DNA of 50,396 nt from Hymenobacter telluris. GTDB lineage: Bacteria > Bacteroidota > Bacteroidia > Cytophagales > Hymenobacteraceae. Made by a program: the position numbers and the translations under genes. The notes under the pieces are model-generated. The model was not told the origin of the DNA, did no database searches, and saw nothing but the letters and a program-made list of their open reading frames with translations. The stretch is from positions 1 through 50,396 of the forward strand of contig NZ_JAFLQZ010000027.1 in NCBI RefSeq assembly GCF_017313265.1. The letters run 5' to 3'. Shown piece after piece: positions 24,352 to 32,872 of the stretch. The stretch's first letter is position 1. Each line of letters begins with the position of its first letter.

Positions 24352-24774
24352 ATGGCTACGTACCCAGAATACATGGTTGCCCCCATCCGCCAAGACCTCG
24401 TAGAGGCTGGCTTCGAGCAGCTCATGACCCCCGAAGAAGTAGAGTCTGTTCTTGGCGAGCAGAGCGGCACCGTACTGGTGGCTGTTAACTCGGTGTGTGG
24501 CTGCGCCGCTGGCAAAGCCCGCCCGGCCCTGAAAATGGCCGTGGCTAGCTCCGAAAAGAAGCCGACCAAACTCGTGACGGTATTTGCCGGCATGGAAACC
24601 GAAGCTGTAGCCAAAGTGCGTGAGCACCTGCTGCCCTATCCGCCCAGCAGCCCCGCCATTGCCCTCTTCAAAGACGGCGAGCTGGTGCACATGATTGAGC
24701 GTTACCACATCGAAGGCAACGACCTGATGCGCATCGTTAATAACCTGCAAGGCGCTTTCGAAGAGTACTGCTAG
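24352..24774 (+). CDS. BrxA/BrxB-family bacilliredoxin
   Basis: 140 residues, the full family length (YphP/YqiW, DUF1094). The thioredoxin-fold active site is CGC, with Cys49 and Cys51 in NSVCGCAAGKARPA. In Bacillus these proteins remove bacillithiol from mixed disulfides, and Bacteroidota are among the lineages reported to make bacillithiol. PPSSPAIALFKDGELVHMIERY and the C-terminal Cys are also conserved. It has its own promoter and terminator. The choice between BrxA and BrxB is not possible by eye. Confidence 0.93.
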   Translation: MATYPEYMVAPIRQDLVEAGFEQLMTPEEVESVLGEQSGTVLVAVNSVCGCAAGKARPALKMAVASSEKKPTKLVTVFAGMETEAVAKVREHLLPYPPSSPAIALFKDGELVHMIERYHIEGNDLMRIVNNLQGAFEEYC

Positions 24775-24817
24775 AACGCGGATTTTGCAGATTTTTCGGA
24801 TTACACAGATTTTGTAG
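24774..24817 (+). repeat. 44-nt intergenic repeat, copy 1
   Basis: Starts on the last base of the bacilliredoxin stop codon (GAACGCGGATTTTGCAGATT...). It matches in inverted orientation the copy at 27161-27204 at 40 of 44 positions. Confidence 0.8.
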
Positions 24818-24827
24818 CCGATTGACA

Positions 24828-24865
24828 TAAAAAGGGCTTGGAGCAGATGCTCCAAGCCCTTTTTA
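24828..24865. terminator. Bidirectional terminator, 18-bp perfect stem
   Basis: The arms TAAAAAGGGCTTGGAGCA and TGCTCCAAGCCCTTTTTA pair perfectly around a 2-nt centre, between convergent bacilliredoxin and M3 peptidase genes. Both strands end in T runs. Confidence 0.88.
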
Positions 24866-24904
24866 TATATCCCTTATCAGTTTCCAGAGAAAACGGACAA
24901 ATCA

Positions 24905-26974
24905 CTACAGGCCTAACGACTTGAAGAAAGCTTCTTGGTTGGGCTCGCGGCCAAGGAAGTTTTTTACCAGCTGATACTCGTCATCGGTGCCGCCTTTGGC
25001 CAGAATTAAGTCGCGGTAGCGGAGGCCGGTTTTCTGGTCCATCACGCCGTTTTTCTCGAACACCGAGAACATGTCTTCGGCGTACACTTTCGACCACATA
25101 TAGCCGTAGTAGCCCGCGCCATAGCCGGTGAGGTGGCCGAACGCAGCTTGCATGTTGGTGCCGTCGAGGTAGGCGAAAGGGGTAATCTGGTTTTGTAGCT
25201 TCTTCAGTACCTCGGTAGTCGTTTCGGTGCCGTTCGGGTCGAACTTGTCGTGCAAGGTCATGTCAAGGGTGCCGTATAGGATCTGCTGCGAGGCGCCAAT
25301 GCCGGAGCCTACGTTGCGTGCGGCCCACATCTTGTCATACAGCGGCTTGGGCAGCACCTCGCCGGTCTGGTAGTGCTTGGCAAAGGTTTTGAGGGCGTCG
25401 TAGTTCCAGGCCCAGTTCTCCAGAATTTGCGAAGGCGCCTCCACAAAGTCGCGCTTCACGCTGGTACCCGACTGGCTGGAAAGCTCGACCGTCGTCACCA
25501 GGTTGTGCATCACGTGGCCGAACTCGTGGAAAAACGTCACTACTTGGCTGTGGCTCATCAGGGCCGGCTTGCCGGGGGTAGGCGCGTTGAAATTGCAGAG
25601 CAAGGCCGCCGTGGGCAACTGGTAGCCTTTAGCTGTGGCTTTGCCCGATTCAATGCCGAAGCAGGCGGCGTGGGTGTACTTGTTGTCGCGCGGAAACAGG
25701 TCGAGGTAGAAGCGGCCGATGAGCTTTCCGTCGCGCTGCACCTCAAACATGCGCGCATCCTTGTGCCATACCGAAGCATCCTTCACCTCGTTGAATTTCA
25801 GCCCGAACAGCTGCTGCGTGGTTTGGAACAGGCCATCTACCACGTGGTTCACCTCGAAGTACTCCTTTACTTTCTCGGCATCGAGCTGGTATTTGTCTTT
25901 CATCAGCAGGTTGCTGTAGAAGCTGCTTTCCCAGGGCGCAATGGTTTTCACGCTGGGGTCTTTGAGGTAGGCGCGCTTCACTACCAGCAACTCCTCTAGG
26001 TCTTGCTGGCTTTTCTGCTTCACTCGGTCCACCAGCTTGGTTTCGAAAGCCCACACCGTTTCGGGCGTTTTGGCCATACGGCTGCTGGTCTGGTAAGCGG
26101 CGTAGGTTTTGTAGCCCAGCAGCTGGGCCTTCTTCTGCCGCTCAATCAGCAGTTGTTTCAGCACTTCCAGGTTGGTATCGGCGGCGCGGTTGTTATACAG
26201 CGTGTAGAGCTGCTTGCGCATCGGCTCCGACTCGGCGTATTTCATGAACGTGCTGTACGTGGGGCCGTCCACCGTAATGCGGTAGGCGTCGCCAGCTTTG
26301 GTGCGGCTCTTTTTGAAGTCCTCGGGCAGGCCTTTCATGTCGGCCTCGCTCACCATCAGGAAGCTCTGGTCTTTGGCAATGTTGGCCCCAAAGGCAATGC
26401 TCAGGTCCCCGATTTTGTCGTTTAGCTTTTGCAGCTCCTTGCGCTTTTCGGGCGTGAGAGCAAAGCCGTTGCGCTCATATTCCTCGATGGTTTCGGTTAC
26501 AAATTTCTTGCGTGCCCCGGTTAGTGCCAGCGCCTCTTTAGATTTCGAGTAGTCCTTGATGGCGCGGTACAGCTTTTCGTCGAGGGCCAGCTCGTTGCCA
26601 TACTTGCTGATTTGCGCCAGGCTTTTCTGGGCTTGGTTGCGAATAGTGGAATCGGGGCTGGCATTGAACAGGATGCTGATGGGCCCAGCCACTCGGTCGA
26701 TGTCGTCGCTCAGGTTGTCGAGCGCCACCATGGTATTGGTGAAGGTGCGCTTGCCGGTCGGTACGCTGTAAATGGCGTTCAACGACGTTTTGGTGCCCGC
26801 TATAACCGTGGCCGTTGCCTGTTGCACATCGGCCTTCGTGACTTTGCTGAACGCAATAGGCTGGTTGAATGCCGGCATCAATGGGTTAGCCGCCGACACG
26901 CTTAGCACCGTCAAGGAGCTAACTACCAGTGTTAGGCCTGCCCGCACGGGAGCAAAAGAAGTATGAATGGACAT
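24905..26974 (-). CDS. Secreted M3-family oligopeptidase (Dcp-like zinc metallopeptidase)
   Basis: 689 residues. A signal peptide (VRAGLTLVVSSLTVLSVSA) puts it in the periplasm. The M3 catalytic domain carries HEFGH at 483-487, where two His bind zinc and Glu is the catalytic base, and the third ligand Glu512 in DFVEAPSQ. Substrate-binding features GHLTGYGAGYYGYMWSK are intact. Enzymes of this family trim short peptides. The gene is single and flanked by two inverted 44-nt repeats. It is one of two peptide-handling functions in the window, the other being the Opp-like cluster. Confidence 0.95.
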   Translation of the reverse strand: MSIHTSFAPVRAGLTLVVSSLTVLSVSAANPLMPAFNQPIAFSKVTKADVQQATATVIAGTKTSLNAIYSVPTGKRTFTNTMVALDNLSDDIDRVAGPISILFNASPDSTIRNQAQKSLAQISKYGNELALDEKLYRAIKDYSKSKEALALTGARKKFVTETIEEYERNGFALTPEKRKELQKLNDKIGDLSIAFGANIAKDQSFLMVSEADMKGLPEDFKKSRTKAGDAYRITVDGPTYSTFMKYAESEPMRKQLYTLYNNRAADTNLEVLKQLLIERQKKAQLLGYKTYAAYQTSSRMAKTPETVWAFETKLVDRVKQKSQQDLEELLVVKRAYLKDPSVKTIAPWESSFYSNLLMKDKYQLDAEKVKEYFEVNHVVDGLFQTTQQLFGLKFNEVKDASVWHKDARMFEVQRDGKLIGRFYLDLFPRDNKYTHAACFGIESGKATAKGYQLPTAALLCNFNAPTPGKPALMSHSQVVTFFHEFGHVMHNLVTTVELSSQSGTSVKRDFVEAPSQILENWAWNYDALKTFAKHYQTGEVLPKPLYDKMWAARNVGSGIGASQQILYGTLDMTLHDKFDPNGTETTTEVLKKLQNQITPFAYLDGTNMQAAFGHLTGYGAGYYGYMWSKVYAEDMFSVFEKNGVMDQKTGLRYRDLILAKGGTDDEYQLVKNFLGREPNQEAFFKSLGL

Positions 26975-27093
26975 GGAAAAGGAGAGTTGAAAAGCAAGGC
27001 TTTGAAGGTAGCCGATTTGCCGGATTATCCCGTGCGCAGTAGCCTACATCTGATCTATATCGAAAGCGGAACGCCACAAACCCAAGCACAACG

Positions 27094-27124
27094 AAAAAGC
27101 CGTTCCCCTAAGGCAACGGCTTTT
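27094..27124 (-). terminator. Intrinsic terminator after recQ
   Basis: On the minus strand the stem AAAAGCCGTT / AACGGCTTTT ends in five T. It lies about 80 nt beyond the recQ stop, after the repeat copy. Confidence 0.75.
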
Positions 27125-27160
27125 AAGTGAAATCAACGCAGTATAGCGGCGGCGTGTCGT

Positions 27161-27204
27161 CTACAAAATCCGACCAATCCGAAAAATCTGCAAAATCCGC
27201 GTTC
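27161..27204 (-). repeat. 44-nt intergenic repeat, copy 2 (inverted)
   Basis: Read on the minus strand it begins directly after the recQ TAG, just as copy 1 begins at the bacilliredoxin TAG. The copies differ at four positions within a 6-base block. Confidence 0.8.
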
Positions 27205-29406
27205 CTAGTTGGCCACTTCGCTTAGGAACTTGATGCGCATCAGGCGCAGGTCTTCCTCGGTGTAGTCATCAGTACCCAGCTCTTTCAAGGCCACCGCAAT
27301 GTTGTCGGTGCTGGCCGACATGAAGTAGTCGTAGATTTCCTCCTGACGTTCCTCGTCCAGCAGTCCGTTGATGTAGTAGTCGAGGTTGAGCTTGGTGCCG
27401 GAGTAGCAGATGTGCTCGATTTCCTCCATCAACTCGCGCATGTCGATGCCTTTAGAGGAAGCAATTTCCTCCAGGTCCATCTTTTTGTCGATTTGCTGGA
27501 TGATGTAAATCTTGATTTTCGACTTGTTGACGGCCGACTTCACCACCACGTCCGAAGCCGTCATGATGTCGTTGTCTTCCACGTACTTCTTGATGAGCGC
27601 CAGGAACGGCGGGCCGAATTTCTGCGCCTTGCCTTGCCCAACGCCGCCCACGTGGGCCAGCTCATCCATCCTGGTGGGGAAGGTGGTGGCCATTTCCTTG
27701 AGCGACGGGTCCTGGAACAGCACGTACGGCGGCAGGTCTTTCTCCTTGGCCATCTTTTTACGGAGCGCCTTGAGCATCTCGAACAAGGCTTCGTCGTGGC
27801 CGGCGGCTTGCTGCACTTCTTCCTGCTCCTGCTCCTCCTTCACCTCCTCGTCGTAGTCGTGGTCTTTGGTGAGCTTAACTGATTGGGGATTTTCGATGAA
27901 GTCCATACCCTTATCCGTAATTTTTACAACGCCGAAATTGTCGATATCCTTCTCTAAGAAACCAAAAATCAGGCACTGGCGCAACAACGAATGCCAGTAC
28001 TGCGCGTCGTGGTCTTTGCCCTGCCCGTAAATCGGGAGGCCGTTGTGGCCGTAGCTTTCCACGTGGGCGTTGTTCATGCCCATGAGCACGGTGCCGATGT
28101 GGTCGAGGCCGAAGCGCTGCTCGGTTTGCACCACCGCTTTCAAGGCCAGCAATACTTCCTCTTTCGCTTCAAACTTCTCTTTGGGGTGCTTGCAGTTGTC
28201 GCAGAAGCCGCAGTCTTTCTCGAAATGCTCCCCGAAGTAGTGCAGCAGCTGCTTGCGCCGGCACACCGCCGAATCGGCGTAGTTGGCCATTTCCTGAAGC
28301 AGCAGCTTGCTGTTGTCGCGCTCCGTTACCGGCTTGTCCTTGTTGAACTTCTCCAGCTTCACAATGTCGTCGTAGCTGTAGAACATCAGGCAGTCCCCGT
28401 CGAGGCCGTCGCGGCCACCGCGGCCGGTTTCCTGGTAGTAACCCTCAATGCTCTTGGGTGTGTCGTAGTGAATCACAAAGCGCACGTCGGGCTTGTCGAT
28501 ACCCATGCCGAAGGCAATGGTGGCCACAATTACGTCGCAGTCTTCGTTCAGGAAGGCATCCTGGTTGGCCATACGCACGTGCGGGTCGAGGCCGGCGTGG
28601 TAGGGCAGGGCCCGCACGTCGTTGACCTTCAGCAGCTCGGCAATTTCCTCTACCTTCTTGCGGCTCAGGCAATAAATAATGCCCCCCAAGCCTTTGCGCT
28701 GCTTTACGTACTGAATCAGCTGCTTTTTGGTGTTGTGCTTGGGCCGAACTTCGTAGTAGAGGTTGGTGCGGTTGAACGACGTTTTGAACACCGAGGCGTC
28801 GTCCATTTGCAGGTTCTTCTGGATATCGAGCTGCACTTTGGGCGTGGCCGTGGCCGTGAGGGCAATAACCGGCACCTGCCCAATGTTGTCGATGATGCCC
28901 CGAATGCGGCGGTACTCGGGCCGGAAGTCGTGGCCCCACTCTGAAATGCAGTGCGCCTCGTCAATGGCTACAAACGAAATGGTAGCCTTTTGCAGGAAGT
29001 CGATGGTTTCATCCTTAGTCAAGGACTCCGGGGCCACATAGAGCAGCTTTACTTCGCCGCTGATAACGTCTTTCTTTACCCGGTTCATCTCGGCTTTGGT
29101 GAGCGTCGAGTTCAGAAACTGGGCATTCACGCCGAAGGCATTGAGCTGGTCCACCTGATTTTTCATCAGGGCAATGAGCGGCGAAATAACGATGGCTGTG
29201 CCGGGCAGCACTAAGGCTGGTAGCTGGTAGCAAAGGCTTTTACCCGCTCCGGTGGGCATAATCACAAACGTGTTGCGCCCCTCGATAACGTTCTGGATAA
29301 TGGCTTCCTGCGTACCGCGGAACTGACCGTACCCAAAAACTTCCTTTAACTTGCCTTTCAAATCAGCCGCCTGGCTAACTACATTATTCACAGCTGGCAT
29401 TGACAT
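27205..29406 (-). CDS. recQ: ATP-dependent DNA helicase RecQ
   Basis: 733 residues from the ATG at 29404-29406 (MSMPAVNN); a GTG 14 codons upstream adds residues not needed by the family. Superfamily 2 helicase: motif I PTGAGKS (about 50-56), motif II DEAH with the RecQ loop ISEWGHDFRPEY, motif VI QETGRGGRDG, the zinc-binding domain with CGFCDNC, winged-helix region, and HRDC domain (about 565-635). A further helical C-terminal extension of about 100 residues is common in Bacteroidota. It acts in recombinational repair and restart of stalled forks. Divergent from the arabinose-5-phosphate isomerase gene. Confidence 0.96.
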   Translation of the reverse strand: MSMPAVNNVVSQAADLKGKLKEVFGYGQFRGTQEAIIQNVIEGRNTFVIMPTGAGKSLCYQLPALVLPGTAIVISPLIALMKNQVDQLNAFGVNAQFLNSTLTKAEMNRVKKDVISGEVKLLYVAPESLTKDETIDFLQKATISFVAIDEAHCISEWGHDFRPEYRRIRGIIDNIGQVPVIALTATATPKVQLDIQKNLQMDDASVFKTSFNRTNLYYEVRPKHNTKKQLIQYVKQRKGLGGIIYCLSRKKVEEIAELLKVNDVRALPYHAGLDPHVRMANQDAFLNEDCDVIVATIAFGMGIDKPDVRFVIHYDTPKSIEGYYQETGRGGRDGLDGDCLMFYSYDDIVKLEKFNKDKPVTERDNSKLLLQEMANYADSAVCRRKQLLHYFGEHFEKDCGFCDNCKHPKEKFEAKEEVLLALKAVVQTEQRFGLDHIGTVLMGMNNAHVESYGHNGLPIYGQGKDHDAQYWHSLLRQCLIFGFLEKDIDNFGVVKITDKGMDFIENPQSVKLTKDHDYDEEVKEEQEQEEVQQAAGHDEALFEMLKALRKKMAKEKDLPPYVLFQDPSLKEMATTFPTRMDELAHVGGVGQGKAQKFGPPFLALIKKYVEDNDIMTASDVVVKSAVNKSKIKIYIIQQIDKKMDLEEIASSKGIDMRELMEEIEHICYSGTKLNLDYYINGLLDEERQEEIYDYFMSASTDNIAVALKELGTDDYTEEDLRLMRIKFLSEVAN

Positions 29407-29569
29407 CCTCACTTGCTGGGTTGGAAGATTCAGATAGAGCTTCACCACACGTAGCGGCTTGCCTATCTCAATCTAGGGAATTTTGAAGTATTCGGCATGA
29501 GACAACAGGGAGTAAGACAAAACCGCTCTATCTCACTTCCCCGATACTCAAAACCTAATCAAATTTAGA

Positions 29570-30547
29570 TTGAAACCGCAAAAAGAACTTCATTCCATTG
29601 CAAAAAAAGTGCTGCTAAATGAAGCGGACGCTATTCGGGGCGTAGCCGAGGCCATTGAGCAGACACCGGATTTTGCATTATGTGTAGAGGTAATCCTCTC
29701 ATTGCGAGGCCGAGTAGTGGTGACGGGCATCGGAAAAAGCGCCCATATTGCCGGTAAAATGGTGGCCACTTTAAACTCCACCGGCACACCCGCCTTGTTC
29801 ATGCACGCCGCCGATGCCATTCACGGCGACCTGGGCATGATTCAGCCCGAAGATTTTGTAATAGCCATCAGCAAGAGCGGCGACACCCCCGAAATAAAGG
29901 TGCTGGTGCCGCTGCTCAAGCGCAAAGGCGTACCAATGGCCGCCCTGGTCAGCAACGCCGATTCCTACCTGGCCCGCGAAGCCGACTACGTGCTGCACGC
30001 GCCTGTAACGCGCGAAGCCTGCCCGCATAACCTGGCACCCACTACCAGCACCACCGCCGCACTGGCCTTGGGTGATGCGCTGGCCGTGTGTTTGCTGGAA
30101 AGCCGTGACTTCACCCGCCAGGATTTTGCGCGCCTGCACCCCGGCGGTACGCTCGGCAAGCAGCTTTACTTGAAAGTGGGCGACTTAAGCCGCCAGAATC
30201 AGCAGCCCCAAGTACTGAGCGATGCGCCGCTCAAGGACATTATTCTGGAAATATCAGGCAAGCGCCTCGGGGCTACGGCCGTGCTGGATGCCACCGGCCA
30301 ACTGCGCGGCATCATTACTGATGGCGACTTGCGCCGCATGCTCAGCACGTTTGCTGGCCGCCTGGAAGACGTGCGGGCCCAGGATATTCTCACGCCTAAC
30401 CCCGTGGAAATTGACGTGGATGATTTTGCCGTAGAGGCCTTAGCCCGGATGCAGCAGCGCAATATCACGCAGCTTATTGTCACGGAGCAAGGACAGTTCA
30501 GCGGCTTTATTCACTTGCATGATCTGTTGCGCGAAGGATTGGTATAA
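29570..30547 (+). CDS. KpsF/GutQ-type arabinose-5-phosphate isomerase
   Basis: 325 residues from a TTG, with no in-frame ATG nearby; the start KPQKELHSIAKKVLLNEA is the expected N-terminus. The SIS domain (about 30-190) has GKSAHIAGKMVATLNSTGTPA and SKSGDTPEI for sugar-phosphate binding. Two CBS domains follow (about 200-260 and 270-325). It converts ribulose-5-phosphate to arabinose-5-phosphate, the first step to Kdo for lipopolysaccharide. The next gene, 130 nt on, also makes an envelope sugar precursor. Confidence 0.93.
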   Translation: MKPQKELHSIAKKVLLNEADAIRGVAEAIEQTPDFALCVEVILSLRGRVVVTGIGKSAHIAGKMVATLNSTGTPALFMHAADAIHGDLGMIQPEDFVIAISKSGDTPEIKVLVPLLKRKGVPMAALVSNADSYLAREADYVLHAPVTREACPHNLAPTTSTTAALALGDALAVCLLESRDFTRQDFARLHPGGTLGKQLYLKVGDLSRQNQQPQVLSDAPLKDIILEISGKRLGATAVLDATGQLRGIITDGDLRRMLSTFAGRLEDVRAQDILTPNPVEIDVDDFAVEALARMQQRNITQLIVTEQGQFSGFIHLHDLLREGLV

Positions 30548-30677
30548 TTTAAGCGCCGTTGTATTAGGGAAAGATTAAGTATTTCTCTCCCGGCTTTGCC
30601 AAGTAGAGAAAGGTTCCCGTTAAAATCAGATATTTGCAGTACTTCAACCATTCTAGCTGCGGCAGTTTCACCTTATT

Positions 30678-31763
30678 ATGCAACATACTTATCTCGTTGT
30701 AATGGCGGGCGGCATTGGTAGCCGCTTCTGGCCCTTCAGCCGCACCAACCACCCCAAGCAGTTTCATGATGTGCTCGGCGTGGGCCGCTCGATGTTGCAA
30801 CTGACCGTAGACCGATTTGCCGGCATCTGCCCGCCCGAAAACGTGTTTGTAGTAACCAACCGCGACTATCGGGAGCTTGTACAGCAGCATCTGCCCAACC
30901 TGCCAGCCGACCAGATTCTGGGCGAGCCCATCGGCCGTAACACGGCTCCCTGCATTGCCTACGCCAGCTACTGCATTGCCAAGCGCGACCCCAAAGCCGT
31001 AATCGTAGTATCACCGGCCGACCACGCAGTACAACGCGAAGAAGAGTTCCGGCACGTTATCAGCCAGGCCGTTGATGTGGCCCGTACGCATGAGGTTCTC
31101 ATCACGCTCGGCATTCAGCCCTCGCGCCCCGATACTGGCTACGGCTACATTCAATACATCGACGAAGAAGCTAGCAGCCTGCCGAACGGCCTGAAAAAGG
31201 TGAAAACCTTCACGGAAAAGCCGAATCTGGAGCTAGCCGAGATGTTCCTGCAAAGCGGCGACTTCCTCTGGAACTCTGGTTTGTTTGTGTGGCGCGCCGA
31301 CGTAATCGTGCAGGCCTTCCACAACTACCTCAGTGATATTGCCGAGGTGTTTGACGATGGTCAGGCGCAGTTGGGTACCGCGCAGGAAGAGGCGTTTATC
31401 ACCGAAGCCTACTCCCGCTGCCGCAACATCAGCATCGACTACGGCATCATGGAAAAAGCCGACAACGTGTTTGTGCTGCCCGCCGATTTCGGGTGGAGCG
31501 ACTTGGGCACCTGGGATTCCCTGCATCGCATGGGCCGCCGCGACGAAAACAATAACGTCATCGACGGCGACGCTATCCTGTATGACACCACCGAGTGCGT
31601 TATCAAAACCCCATCGGAGCGTCTGGTCGTAGTTCAAGGCCTCGAAGGCTACATCATTGCCGAATACGACAACGTGCTCCTAATCTGCAAGCGCACCGAG
31701 GAGCAGCGCGTGAAGGAGTTCGTAGCTGATGTGAAGGCCAAGAAGGGCATCGGGTATAATTAA
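30678..31763 (+). CDS. manC: Mannose-1-phosphate guanylyltransferase
   Basis: 361 residues. The nucleotidyltransferase signature VMAGGIGSRFWPFSRTNHPKQF opens the protein. GEPIGRNTAPCIAYA, PADH and TFTEKPN follow, all typical of GDP-mannose pyrophosphorylase. It makes GDP-mannose from GTP and mannose-1-phosphate for exopolysaccharide or O-antigen. It lacks the C-terminal phosphomannose-isomerase domain of bifunctional ManC, so it is the short form. The TAA stop lies inside the left arm of a 44-bp palindrome. Confidence 0.92.
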   Translation: MQHTYLVVMAGGIGSRFWPFSRTNHPKQFHDVLGVGRSMLQLTVDRFAGICPPENVFVVTNRDYRELVQQHLPNLPADQILGEPIGRNTAPCIAYASYCIAKRDPKAVIVVSPADHAVQREEEFRHVISQAVDVARTHEVLITLGIQPSRPDTGYGYIQYIDEEASSLPNGLKKVKTFTEKPNLELAEMFLQSGDFLWNSGLFVWRADVIVQAFHNYLSDIAEVFDDGQAQLGTAQEEAFITEAYSRCRNISIDYGIMEKADNVFVLPADFGWSDLGTWDSLHRMGRRDENNNVIDGDAILYDTTECVIKTPSERLVVVQGLEGYIIAEYDNVLLICKRTEEQRVKEFVADVKAKKGIGYN

Positions 31764-31859
31764 AAATTGAGAATTAAAAATTAAAAGTCGGCCGTTCAAC
31801 GAATCTGCAAAGACCCGTTGAACGGCCGACTTTTAATTTTTAATTCTCAATTTTTAATT
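31758..31859. terminator. Perfect 44-bp palindrome overlapping the ends of two convergent genes
   Basis: The arms 31758-31801 and 31816-31859 are exact reverse complements with a 14-nt loop. The outer part is AT-rich (AATTAAAAATTGAG), the inner part is AAGTCGGCCGTTCAACG. It contains the manC stop and the last bases of rlmB including its stop. It should terminate both transcripts; the A/T tails provide U runs. Confidence 0.85.
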
Positions 31860-32872
31860 GATAAAAGCCGCTGACGCAGTACCTCGAACAGCATGATGCC
31901 ACTGGCCACGGATACGTTGAGGGAGCCAATCTGGCCGGTCATCGGGATGCGGAGGCGGTGGTCGGAGAGGCGGAGGTACTCGGGTGAAATGCCGTCTTCC
32001 TCGCTGCCCATAAGTACGGCCACGGGGCCGGTCATGTCCACGCTGCCGGTTTCCAGGCCGGCGTCGGCCTTTTCGGTACAGGCTATGATTTGCACGCCGG
32101 ATTCGCGCAGATACGTCAGGGTGTTCTTCAGGTTGGCCTCGCGGCACACCGGAATGAGGTTGAGCGCCCCGGCCGAGGTTTTCACGGCGTCGCCATTGAT
32201 TTGGGCTGCGCCTTGGCTGGGCACCACAATGGCGTGCACACCCATACACTCAGCATTGCGGGCAATGGCGCCGAAATTGCGCACGTCCGTCACCCGGTCC
32301 AGAATCAGCAGAAACGGTACTTTGCCTTCTTCATACAGCCCCGACAAAATGCTGTCGAGCGGCATGTAGTCGATGGGTGATACAAAGGCTACGGCACCCT
32401 GGTGATTTTTACGGGTCAGGTTGTCGAGCTTTTCCACCGGCACCGACGACACCGGAATGCCCTGCTGCCGGGCCATTTCGTTGATTTCCTGAGTGAGGCT
32501 GTTCTTGGTGCCACGCAGTAGGAAAATCTTCTCCAGCGTCCGACCGGCGCTTAAAGCTTCCATAATGGGGCGCAAGCCAAACAGCATATCAATGCTACGG
32601 TCAGCAGCTGGCTTGTTGGCGTAGAACGGCTTGGGCTTGTCATACGAGCGACGCTCGGAGTTGCCACGCGGACCATCCGGGCGCGCATCAACAAAGCCAT
32701 CCGGCCTACTTTCGGGGCGACGGTAGCCGGCGGGCGTTTCGCCATCAGAGCCGGAGCGGCTGGGGCGGTTGGTGCCGGGGCGCGGGGCGCGCGGCACCGG
32801 CCGGTTTTCGGCGTCGTAATAAGTGCGGCGCTCTTTTAGCGGCCTTGGGCGGTCGTCGTTGCTTTTCTCCAT
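31847..32872 (-). CDS. rlmB: SpoU-family 23S rRNA 2'-O-methyltransferase (RlmB-like) with disordered N-terminal extension
   Basis: 341 residues. The first 95 or so are low-complexity and rich in Arg, Pro, Asp and Gly (for example PRAPRPGTNRPSRSGSDGE), absent from classical RlmB (about 245 residues). The substrate-binding domain (about 96-170) starts with LFGLRPIMEAL. The SPOUT knot domain has DRVTDVRNFGAIARNAECMG, AVLMGSEEDGIS and IPMTGQIGSLNVSVASG, all intact. It methylates a guanosine of 23S rRNA, probably G2251. The gene overlaps the GWxTD gene by 37 nt, the upstream end encoding the extension. Confidence 0.93.
   Translation of the reverse strand: MEKSNDDRPRPLKERRTYYDAENRPVPRAPRPGTNRPSRSGSDGETPAGYRRPESRPDGFVDARPDGPRGNSERRSYDKPKPFYANKPAADRSIDMLFGLRPIMEALSAGRTLEKIFLLRGTKNSLTQEINEMARQQGIPVSSVPVEKLDNLTRKNHQGAVAFVSPIDYMPLDSILSGLYEEGKVPFLLILDRVTDVRNFGAIARNAECMGVHAIVVPSQGAAQINGDAVKTSAGALNLIPVCREANLKNTLTYLRESGVQIIACTEKADAGLETGSVDMTGPVAVLMGSEEDGISPEYLRLSDHRLRIPMTGQIGSLNVSVASGIMLFEVLRQRLLSIKN

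Noticed and set aside
27991..28944. A 317-codon plus-strand frame
   Set aside because: Antisense to the helicase core of recQ, which is secure; composition is that of a shadow.
32551..32745. Additional small frames inside rlmB and its neighbours
   Set aside because: They lie in other frames of well-supported genes and show no independent signals.
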